Positions 43,001 through 46,792 of a stretch of 46,792 bases of DNA are shown one piece after another. The position numbers and the translations under genes are program-made. Under the pieces are notes generated by a model, which was not told where the DNA came from, did not search any database, and was given only the letters and a program-made list of their open reading frames with translations. The DNA is from Kiritimatiellia bacterium (lineage in GTDB: Bacteria; Verrucomicrobiota; Kiritimatiellia; CAIQIC01; Lenti-01). Every line of letters starts with the position of its first letter. The first letter of the stretch is position 1. Where the stretch lies: positions 1 to 46,792 of the forward strand of contig JAFXQI010000046.1 in assembly GCA_017527155.1 (NCBI GenBank). The letters run 5' to 3'.

Positions 43001-45587
43001 CGTCCCCCGCCCGCGTCACTGTGATGGGAATCGACCCGCCCGCCTTCACCAGCGTCAGCGACGTCCCCGACACGCTCCCCCACTCCGACGGAACGCTGAA
43101 ACTGTACGCCCCCGCCTTCCCGCCGCTGCCCGTCAGCGTAATGGCCGATCCCGCATACGTGGTCGTGCTCAGCGACACGCCGAGGTCTCCCTGCGTCCCC
43201 TTGTTCAAGGTCAGCGCGAAGCTCTTGCTCTGCGCCGCGTAGATGCCGTTCGCCGCCCTCGTGATTGTGATGTTGAACGTCCCCGCCTTGCTCGGCGACA
43301 AGGTCAGCGTCGTCCCGCTCACGCTCACCGTCCCCGCACCCGTGGGCGACGTGCTGTTGAGCGTCACGCTGTACGCCCCGCTGCCCCCGCCCCCCGAAAT
43401 CGTCGCCGCCGGATTGCTCCCCGCGTACGTCCAGCTCGTCGCCGAAAGCGCAATCTCCGACGCCGTCGTGAAGCTCCCCTCCGCCGTTGTCGTCCCTGCG
43501 CTGTTCTTCACCGTCCACTGGTAGTAGTACGTCGTGTTCGCCGAAAGCCCGCTCATCGACCCGCTCACGGCCCCCGCCGTCACGTCCGCCCCCAGCGTCG
43601 TCGGCGAAACCGTCGCGCTCGACCCGTAGCTCCCGCTCGCCGTCCCGTACTTGAGCGTGATCGCCGCCGTCGTCGCCCCGCCCCCCATGTTCACCGTGAT
43701 CGGCAGGCTCGCCGTCGTCGTCCCCACGCTCTTCGTCCCCTCCGCGATCGTCGGCGCCACCACGCCCGTCGCCGTCGTGAAGGATGCGGATGCAATGTCT
43801 CCGTCGCTACCGCCGGCATAGTCGCTGGTGGTCCCCCGTGCGCGGACGTAATAGGTGGTTCCGGACGAAAGTCCCGACACCGTCACGCTCTCCCCCGCCG
43901 TGCAAACCGTGTTGGGCGTGGTCGAATTGCCTGTCGAAACGATGTATTTGTAGGTCGTTGCGCTGCCGTTGCCGTTCGCGCCGATCGTGAAGGTCACGCT
44001 GTTTGCGGTATACGAGGTCACCGTGACCGTCGGGGCGCCCGGTTTCGTCGCCGTCTCCGCACTCGCCACCGTGCTGTCGTTCCCCCCCGCCGTCGCCATG
44101 ACGCGCACGTAATACTTCGTTCCTTTCGTCATGCCCGTCTTTTGGACCTGGGTTCCCGCCGTGCACGTTGTATCGGGCGTTCCCGAATCCGTCGTGGCGA
44201 CGGTGTATTTGTAGGTCGTCGCGGCCCCGTTCCCGTTTGCATTGGGCGTAAAACGAACATAGGTCGCCGTGTTGGCCCCGATCGTGATCGTCGGTGCGTT
44301 CGGCTTCGTCGTGAAGCTCCCCGTTTTGGTAACCGATCCGGCCGCGTTGGAAATCGTCCACTTGTAGTAGTACGTGGTCCCGGGGGCGAGGCTGGAAAGC
44401 GTGGCGGTGGTCGATCCGCTCGTGGTGGCCGCAGTGAAGGAAGTTGGCGAAGGCGTCGCGCTCGTGCCATAGCTCGTGCTCGTGCCGTACTGGAACGTCA
44501 CCGCCGTGCTCGCCGCCCCTCCCATGTTGATGGTCCCCAGCGTCACCTCCGCCCCGCTCGTCGTGATGCTCGCCGCCGTCGGCGTCCCCGCCGTCGGCGC
44601 CACGGCCTGCGTGAAATGGGCATAGATGGCCGGCGGCGTGGCCGTGTAATTCCCGCTCGTGTAGCTGGTGGAGGTCGAAAGCCGCGTCCCGCTCGCGTTG
44701 TACCACCCGTCGAAGGTGTACCCCGAGGCAACGGAACTGACCGCATACGTGACCGTGTTGCCGAGGACCGTCGTGTGCGTGGTCGAAACCGTGCTGCCTC
44801 CGGCAGTGAGTGTCGCCGTCGACGCCCCCGCCGCCGTCCAGCTCGTCAGCTTGTAGCCGCTCGCCGTGACTTTTGCGGGGGAGGTCGAGGGAGCCGAATA
44901 GGTACTCCCGCCGTAGGTTTTCACCTTGACCCCGACCGTGCCGCTGAGGTTGAGACTGCCGTACGCGGAATAGTACGTCGGCGTGATGGTGGCATCGTTG
45001 GCCGACGACGAACGCGCGAAGAAATAATGAGACCCCGCGTTCAAGCCATACGACCCGTTGTAGTATTTCGTGTAATGCGGCGCGTTCTTGTAGTTGCTGC
45101 TGTTGTCGCCCTCCCAACTCCCCCAGTTGTGGTCATCTGCGGCGAAGCCCATGTACGAGGCTCCCGCCCACGTGCTGCTTTGCGTGTAGTAGTAGAGGTG
45201 CGTGTTGGCAATGGCCGTCATGTCCGAATAGGCCGTCCAGTTGCCGTGTCCAACCCACCATTGCACGTGCGAATAGGTGGTCGTGTCCCACCCCGACGTA
45301 TCGACGATGAAGATACCGGCCCAATCGTAGGCTTTCGCCACCCCCGCGCTGCCCGCCCACATCCCGGCGGCGACGGCCGCGACGGCGGCCCACCGAGCGA
45401 ATTTGGTTTGGTGGTTTGGCCGTTTGGTGGTTTGGTGGTTGGTCTTGGGCACCTCCACTTTCTGTTCTCTTGTGCCCAAACTCCCCTCCGCGCCTCCGCG
45501 CCTCCGCGCGAGCTTTTCCTCCCCCTCGGCGCCTCGGCCTCTCCGCGCCTCTGCGTGACCCAAAATCGTTTTCAGGAATGCGCTCAT
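31083..45587 (-). CDS. Giant secreted multidomain surface protein (4834 aa)
   Basis: Uninterrupted 4834-residue frame. Residues 1-62 are repeat-coded and basic; a signal segment (WAAVAAVAAGMWAGSAGVAKA) ends at Ala86. Then: a Trp/Tyr-rich head (87-280) with an InlB/Flg_new-like motif (YTFDGWY, about 290); fibronectin-III-like units (about 330-705); a Big_2-like domain (about 876-965, TITWTSSDTSKATVS); two LamG-like modules (about 1190-1430 and 1553-1813, both with YFDEVR); a CBM9/DOMON-like domain (about 2060-2310, EIDGDGSDWEG); then five long modules, each marked by DDDTxAP-type motifs (about 2740, 3020, 3703, 3863, 4072); and a compact C-terminal block (about 4390-4834) ending PTRHMGR. It looks like an adhesin or glycan-binding fibre. 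No catalytic domain, LPxTG or PEP-CTERM was seen. AAGGAG lies 9 bp before the ATG. Confidence 0.9.
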   Translation of the reverse strand: MSAFLKTILGHAEARRGRGAEGEEKLARRRGGAEGSLGTREQKVEVPKTNHQTTKRPNHQTKFARWAAVAAVAAGMWAGSAGVAKAYDWAGIFIVDTSGWDTTTYSHVQWWVGHGNWTAYSDMTAIANTHLYYYTQSSTWAGASYMGFAADDHNWGSWEGDNSSNYKNAPHYTKYYNGSYGLNAGSHYFFARSSSANDATITPTYYSAYGSLNLSGTVGVKVKTYGGSTYSAPSTSPAKVTASGYKLTSWTAAGASTATLTAGGSTVSTTHTTVLGNTVTYAVSSVASGYTFDGWYNASGTRLSTSTSYTSGNYTATPPAIYAHFTQAVAPTAGTPTAASITTSGAEVTLGTINMGGAASTAVTFQYGTSTSYGTSATPSPTSFTAATTSGSTTATLSSLAPGTTYYYKWTISNAAGSVTKTGSFTTKPNAPTITIGANTATYVRFTPNANGNGAATTYKYTVATTDSGTPDTTCTAGTQVQKTGMTKGTKYYVRVMATAGGNDSTVASAETATKPGAPTVTVTSYTANSVTFTIGANGNGSATTYKYIVSTGNSTTPNTVCTAGESVTVSGLSSGTTYYVRARGTTSDYAGGSDGDIASASFTTATGVVAPTIAEGTKSVGTTTASLPITVNMGGGATTAAITLKYGTASGSYGSSATVSPTTLGADVTAGAVSGSMSGLSANTTYYYQWTVKNSAGTTTAEGSFTTASEIALSATSWTYAGSNPAATISGGGGSGAYSVTLNSTSPTGAGTVSVSGTTLTLSPSKAGTFNITITRAANGIYAAQSKSFALTLNKGTQGDLGVSLSTTTYAGSAITLTGSGGKAGAYSFSVPSEWGSVSGTSLTLVKAGGSIPITVTRAGDDLWNSKSTTVNKTVNKGTQTVTLNKSSATIAVGGTTTLTATRSPSAANGTITWTSSDTSKATVSGGTVTGVAEAASVTISAKAEGNDLWNASATASCTVKVLAAEPTGRPTIEIASRTATTMTISVKTMGNNSAYTLIEMNTGGNESSYFAAPSDGTSYSANRVYTSAPQLDSKARIVMVGDGTSVEVTGLTAGTQYFIRAYAYNGSGTTVNYYTTQYGSASGYTLPNTPTLAAAADGKTMVRLTMTKPSGAMTGLVLLDGGSATPSTAPGNVGGTLGGGKILWKGNANGTLEHVVASGSTHTYRLYSYVSTTYSEVSSQTVTMGSFGAEEIVDTFSYTNGVSLNGLNGEHGWSGAWDTGGTTAPTIVSQSGSNIPVFPNYTSYPNNTGNRIKTDLSGNTYQTEATRDFAAVSGGSVYAAAILSYQWQGGKKWAQIGLGNGSGVGIKAGHIWSDGEDYHLGIDAYDQKTRSGSFEINPFQWDDDNDYLVVLKYDFSTGMVSVKGYYHGATVPTDEPGSWDVTYTVPSGSRPASLSRFGLLAGATEGAVGDVYFDEVRVATSWEALLGQAVLTPENIAVLSAASAGKELVRVTATAPANAKQIVVIAKSGGDLTTLTSAEQALKSGAPGATAGNAKVIAVANATAGNSCTVDHVVAPGSEHGYFAYAKNSTEYSPNYTAATGSPVATGTYDSGEYLDTMSYTNGVAASGSTWTGGQGWGAAWSVVAGTWKPVRPSEVVSTVDIAGTIGNATEAGNALKLSNPGEGGSGCLERQTGGDAWGGQYNNAFYVAFRMAYSWQGNNRWAGLKLIDTTSGSQGVFIGRTTADADGNLSHTRLGIEAATSSGGTPSVGSGASGTLNALSETGGAENAYLVVARVKWTAAGYADIDAKAYAVGATLEATEPTSWHAHWGGAYLANVRSIQLQAGSLYTEQIGDVYFDEVRFGDSWDDLLGGVPPQYVWMDGQTTTAYLGDWVTNAVRSRPVGERQGAKSALLAGASPTAAAFEAAATEATYAGKEESDTVTVWHGRHQIESVATTPLYGFGAVSGGGTTMYSMDHTDAAYTKHTYELSALTAPAAFSATAAGATKVNLTWTPYSAGGRTFDEVLVVRLSSSAAASVANLKPAQGTTYSVGQTFAFSTHTATVIYRGTGTEFADTRLSASTRYDYAIFTANNGYYSTLGGSPAGRRTANATTAAGSAAMPEIDGDGSDWEGTAAATWNSADVSDGEFVWNDKKGDLRKNSDACLAGDLDEFRVKADDTWVYFLVRLGRQAAAAAGKTIDLQDAYVAVGVDTRLDAGSTAMNWLGDESATTFGDGYHGTAAERYASRQMAVHWVGGSENTWQVEMYAEDGAKWYAPPTEGWSVAAAGAATDPCIEWRVARADLGLTAAGSAVTTGRFSVATFANAKGWNQDTKATVDIGEGTSAAVDAMEFVPYGVNDAGADLGAWDEGLVDKKVNFWADVGFDAAGVAANRLPTEPAFSGATSGHGSPTLEWTQSSDQDAKGFVTGYLFELAEDSETLNGLGGGTENGKVLYRINLKGAGNTSYRPKTTGTEFWWRVRARDDSGQLSAGTIRRYGVEGQKDLDGPEPKLLYVGTEVAKFLDNTDGYRDDVEASGDALAVVDEVYSSGTAPTFGFVLEWNDPSGVYATNHSWDSGYTATTRYAARVSQGLGLDGYTPGGGEGAFTWNILGETGDTPPKPFGRVSPNWDLMLVDTTHQYPARPTLQAEGIDWEWNATLELPTVDGGKTTTSGWTFVYDKDLPFLPSQTRWDDATHGTDANAGVPCITNFVSQAFKLPAYDPDVSLYLTVSAEDDNAYGDGNTVPDGWMRGEEWHDDSNPSEGHSHAHYSADTDESSGSCNDGPSYARNITTNRLIHIPVRDDDSEGPVASATRWSAADDGEAFAPSLVVATQAVTQAEARDWTAMHGGNKLLPRLEGTGQGVTYQLTDAMLAGGLPLTFLFNAYDLHTTSGLQLGAAATTAVTTEYGGARLTRTLTNTAFRARSWNATGYAAVESPSGDPSAQGWYEWAGGTYAATADTAVTAGKTYYEPADDGWATSAENTAAYASGKSTLTRRGGSTTGLGTGLDTILAWDFGTVTADSLGALFGVPNLLDYMGHHSDGVTNLVQLHAWDCDNDRDGDQADAEVTFGTLLLTDDDATAPVSPGYALLGSGTNYVEFGALGSWEWTGKTASPADWATNSGLKGISAENMTAWSVGSPSDSSESATWLDSRGTVPDGQDWSAMSMRYMQLAGGMQGATYRTAAGAKYFQFDVSGENGTRWTADTLQFDNRVTGTGPTKYTLTVQEAANVTTLAAVTSDGQKDPVWDVAGGVFEKVGGIPRFTLESTGGSASLASPSFQPNSNGRAMTRVQYRVGRIGEPKAGASLTVGYRIGAGARTVVQTHNSADFAESAAAKYKNYEVVSFELPTDQAGNFTVTWEATGVNGSQGFLLTDVSVVLQDSYNTEHPLVEDLVVEKMTDSSTDANQVTIKNVVMNWAGTENAEGTTWRYRLYAYGANGGGNWGINKVKLLGITMTPRGMDVTDGDLRHHTWENALEVVDGEPTGYDTDKSGLWLTGDKAPTYSLSYPEADTAHSGVFASGAFTLSRIRKAAYAHLADGDFEAAPTTWTLTGATVEEATGTGNHGHVLKLAGGDDTASSARKTFAASLEGMTAAQVSGVTVSGVFETRATVASGSGGANGLAATVRLKDSGGSTLLEKVFPCEPVVGWRRHEIGPWSADSTLVRSVEVEIAQETAGGTEIAVDNVSVQVATWGAETTEFSNGERGAKLSLQTADVPKQDLTLSEKLTGSGSREYVLASTVHDYDRDRTDDALPVTVEKGFELYDDDTQAPSLGAKFGGPVGIRLGNRSGQAYNGSGTSVQIVVTDHQMEEAKRDSQTLAYLDIDGYDQSGWTTTALALGYTEGGAAKSVAYSGADVTEGAAGLPAATNTFHYDLSALWANTFVQDQFAAWTADMAVNATLTDLDDDRNGDDLSLSAQLGTVKFMDNDTTAPAMRTSGSLKGVFVGSNSVVTALNNISNAAWSAKSDYEVRTLTASDTASDRVQLIYDGELRREFYLMANVGDALQSGTGVSISGLQRGNRTTQTVLNGFGDTMVVTNTTMVLSNSATVLTNLATHFDESKSSKSRTTRGGTAAVPQTWYWPDGMETNEVGVLLPAGESSLDFRVLVEAYDADTNRPSDQAHARLEGPVLRVRDDDTTAPEAPAGVWLNGEVVASGEITRDNAPWKQSLSSVTVAWTEAVDPEPAGFGTAGNDIKVAGIAGYRLGAPGTTPGVAEGTDLTGTTTNTTEHKVTKTLTGLAIDQGFGNNQLFAVDKDADRAGDALAGAAANVPLALDFTKPTAVRLKGTGTGASTDEVDDPTTQMDITWVNAASVGPDDPEGDKDNYDKIPDAVKADAKAKGRADTDILSPWLTYKVYYREYDPQEVEAAATGGQSPADVIYNDYIDDDSFGTEAAGWLAVTNDAPISDPSAGKSKYDTLGTVGTSSVRVYDLDFDREYLFVVVGVDKAGNEGPANALSWATNNTIKFAVTQGLIRASADINTAVGALVSGKATNTVGMAKITGTDAPKKGAVLYWMGAGMKDGKGEVKKYYDLIYRDAASFSETGTEQWNMASTADNTGTSKTNWNYQADAGLDTPGRMRFYRASYAGRWQDTKPGTSEKQYPLASEEVYSMNNVVLSEGFNYVSLQGVPWTNTFRGVFGTATGMWPGGKSVADTNSAAVIEFYQPGTSASVREWYFFGADGKWYNSTGTDVTDTLQADGFFAKPFGIVLPKAVTNDAGEVTSGWWLDHADYDGARASASRSVKAMMWHPILQVPTNGPAAGKFTQSVTAAAGTYNTLSLNLPVSVHPKQLGLVKTDSDGTPQPGQMKAGNWVDADKLYVIDSATKEVRGNSTMYCDGQGVWRYNKNSLEVTGTPIHPNDMLVLISAGGNGKNGATVEWVWTYSPTDFYTLPTRHMGR
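45402..45559. repeat. Simple repeats coding the N-terminus of the giant protein
   Basis: 45485-45559 is a run of GCGCCTCCGC-type units (on the coding strand ACGCAGAGGCGCGGAG-like); 45402-45444 is TTTGGTGG repeats. Between them GGGCAC/GTGCCC arms form an inverted repeat. Together they code residues about 10-62, before the signal segment. Confidence 0.75.
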
Positions 45588-45590
45588 CTC

Positions 45591-45755
45591 TCATTCTCCT
45601 TCCGCGCCCGCGTCCCGGGCCGAACCGCTTTCCATCCCCGAGGGGGACCGGGGGCCTGCCCCCGTCGCTTGCAAACCTTCCCCGTACTCCGGTGCATAGA
45701 AACGCCGCCCTGCGCGGAGGTCATCCATGGCCGGCTCTAGAATCACCCCCCTCAC
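45591..45755 (-). pseudogene. Truncated RelE/ParE-like toxin
   Basis: 54 residues from GTG 45755, overlapping the antitoxin stop (GTGA) as in intact modules. VILEPAMDDLRAGRRFYAPEYGEGL matches the first helix and turn of RelE/ParE toxins (xAxxDLxxGxxFYxxxxxGLG), but the beta-sheet half with catalytic residues is missing. The frame then runs through low-complexity codons and stops 3 bp before the giant gene. Confidence 0.6.
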
Positions 45756-45973
45756 GGCATTTCCCTCTCCAGGAGCTTCCGGGCCTCTTCCCACGGCACG
45801 AACTTCGCCCCGCCCGATTCGGCGAGGCGGCGTCTCTCCGCCAGCACCTCCGCATGCCACGCGGGCGGATCGGCCGTCGCCTCGCCCTCGGCGAGGCTGT
45901 CCCAGAGCCATTCCATCGCGCGGAGTTTCTCCTCGCGGGACATCTTCCCGATTTCTTCCTGCGTTGCCAACAT
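45752..45973 (-). CDS. Addiction-module antitoxin-like protein (PF09720 type)
   Basis: 73 residues, normal for the family. MSREEKLRAMEWLWDSLAEGE matches the helical head of TIGR02574/PF09720 antitoxins, and the tail HAEVLAERRRLAESGGAKFVPWEEARKLL their second half. It would bind and block a RelE/ParE toxin, here broken. ATG 45973 is preferred over 45979 because AAGGAG lies 8 bp before it. It is coupled to a small upstream frame. Confidence 0.8.
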   Translation of the reverse strand: MLATQEEIGKMSREEKLRAMEWLWDSLAEGEATADPPAWHAEVLAERRRLAESGGAKFVPWEEARKLLEREMP

Positions 45974-45975
45974 CG

Positions 45976-46179
45976 TCATTCTCCTTCCCCGCCATCCCGG
46001 GCCAACCCCATTTCCTTCCCCTCCCCGTACTCCGGCGCATCCCCCTCGCACACCAGCATCTTCCGCATTCCAATCATGTCGGAGCCACCATTCATGTCCC
46101 ATCCGGGCGCACGCCAAGCGCCGGGGCCCCCGCGCGCAGGGCTCCGGAAAAACGTTTCGACTGCAAGGCATCTAGACAT
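45976..46179 (-). CDS. Small leader ORF before antitoxin, function unknown
   Basis: 67 codons from ATG 46179, with GGAG 5 bp upstream and a promoter. The stop lies directly before the antitoxin ATG. The C-terminal part (APEYGEG, ARDGGEGE) is almost the same as the end of the broken toxin frame (APEYGEG, ARDAGAEGE), so both derive from a duplicated leader. It may be a remnant, not a working gene. Confidence 0.4.
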   Translation of the reverse strand: MSRCLAVETFFRSPARGGPGAWRAPGWDMNGGSDMIGMRKMLVCEGDAPEYGEGKEMGLARDGGEGE

Positions 46180-46195
46180 GGTCACTCCATTTTAT

Positions 46196-46225
46196 ACTGT
46201 ACCCCTTCCCCGCCACCGATTGCAA
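46196..46225 (-). promoter_or_regulatory. Promoter of the antitoxin/giant gene region
   Basis: TTGCAA (46220-46225), 18 bp, TACAGT (46196-46201), followed by an AT-rich start zone (ATAAAAT). The nearest clear promoter upstream of the giant gene. Confidence 0.5.
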
Positions 46226-46323
46226 TCCGCGCCCGTCCCCGCCGGTAAACCGCTCTACCCGCGTCCGCAGAGCGTCCGCAGCGACGAGTGCCGGGTTAGC
46301 GGCGCGGCCACCAGCCGTTGCTT

Positions 46324-46392
46324 TGTCGGAGGGCGGGCGCCCCGCCCGCCGCCCCTTCCGTATTCCGCGCGTCCAGCGGGCGCACCGTATTT
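46324..46392. repeat. Dispersed repeat, decayed copy 3
   Basis: TGTCGGAGGGCGGGCG ... AGCGGGCGCACCGTA resembles 7135-7201 and 12822-12887. From 46226 to the window end (567 bp) only repeats are seen. Confidence 0.6.
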
Positions 46393-46417
46393 TCCTCCCC
46401 CACCCCACCTGCAACCC

Positions 46418-46553
46418 ACTCGCGATATCAAGGAAAACTCTTTGGTTTTGCCGGTGTTCTCGGCATGTTGGAGTCCATGAACAATCTCCCGCATCCCTGC
46501 CTCCACCTCTCCCGCAGCGGACGCGCGGAAGCGCGTCCCTCCCCCGGCAAGCC
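46418..46553. repeat. 136-bp direct repeat, copy A (contains 63-bp element copy 2)
   Basis: Begins ACTCGCGATATCAAGGAAAAC, reaches CCATGA at 46475-46480, and runs on through ACAATCTCCCGCATCCC to CCCCCGGCAAGCC. Differs from copy B at about nine positions, all in the first half. Confidence 0.9.
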
Positions 46554-46600
46554 CCCCGGGGAGGGTCGCGCTTCCGCGCGACCTCGTGGGCGGGAAGCGA
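46518..46600. repeat. Two-hairpin GC repeat, copy 2
   Basis: GGACGCGCGGAAGCGCGTCC and GGTCGCGCTTCCGCGCGACC followed by GTGGGCGGGAA, as at 24243-24327. A third copy begins at about 46757 and is cut by the window end. Confidence 0.8.
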
Positions 46601-46656
46601 CTGGGCAGCGGCAACCCCTGCTGGTCCGTACCCGCCCCCGGATGGATACCCGCTCC

Positions 46657-46792
46657 ACTCGCGATATCAAGGAGAACTCTTTGATTTTGCCAGCATTCTC
46701 GACATGTTGGGGGCCATGAACAATCTCCCGCATCCCTGCCTCCACCTCTCCCGCAGCGGACGCGCGGAAGCGCGTCCCTCCCCCGGCAAGCC
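46657..46792. repeat. 136-bp direct repeat, copy B, runs to window end (63-bp element copy 3)
   Basis: Starts ACTCGCGATATCAAGGAGAAC, with CCATGA ending at 46719. The identical tail shows the repeat is recent or under selection. Confidence 0.9.

Noticed and set aside
36621-45740. 3039-codon open frame on the plus strand opposite the giant protein
   Set aside because: It is an Arg/Pro-rich shadow caused by strong third-position GC bias; it has no ribosome site, domain or natural composition, while the minus-strand frame has clear folds and a signal peptide.

Overview
The window is 46.8 kb of very GC-rich bacterial chromosome. It is packed with short overlapping operons on both strands, and its intergenic DNA is full of palindromic repeats. 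Gene content points to the PVC group, most likely Verrucomicrobiota/Kiritimatiellota: an exosortase with an EpsI-like partner, a lone GspG-like pseudopilin, a giant multidomain surface protein, UvrA2-type and QueH proteins, and a 29-residue AURKAIP1/COX24-like basic protein. That assignment is inference; no rRNA or marker set is present.

Layout. 1-3192 (-) is an operon exosortase > EpsI > UDP-glucuronate decarboxylase-like epimerase > FHA protein (cut by the window edge). 3656-12815 (+) holds a parvulin lipoprotein, a DinG-type helicase, mutL with a small membrane protein, another small membrane protein, and two overlapping CNNM/CorC-like transporter genes. 13025-13888 (-) is a coiled-coil lipoprotein. 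14117-17948 (+) holds an aldo/keto reductase-ferredoxin protein, an unknown membrane-anchored protein and two nucleoside phosphorylases. 17978-18051 (-) is tRNA-Arg(CCU). 18186-22319 (-) is one tight operon: pseudopilin > DJ-1/PfpI > methyltransferase-like > QueH > phosphopantetheinyl transferase > lytic transglycosylase. 22565-24081 (-) is hydrolase > rsmD. 24348-27487 (-) is hisG, the 29-aa basic protein and a 707-aa TPR lipoprotein. 27769-30243 (-) is a UvrA2-like protein. 31083-45587 (-) is a single 4834-aa secreted protein, preceded by a toxin-antitoxin remnant (45591-46179).

Regulation. Many genes carry a recognisable TTGnnn - 16 to 18 bp - nAnnnT promoter. In six or more cases the -10 box ends 6-7 bp before the start codon, so those mRNAs should be leaderless or nearly so. 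Others have a Shine-Dalgarno site, or are coupled by ATGA/GTGA overlaps.

Repeats. Arrays of a 15-bp palindrome (TTCCAATSATTGGAA) sit at 3312-3431 and 10226-10314 with nearly identical 22/30-bp spacing, plus one unit at 30413. REP-like GC-rich hairpins occur throughout, two of them inside reading frames. A 63-bp element ending in CCATGA is present three times. No CRISPR array, insertion sequence or rRNA was seen.
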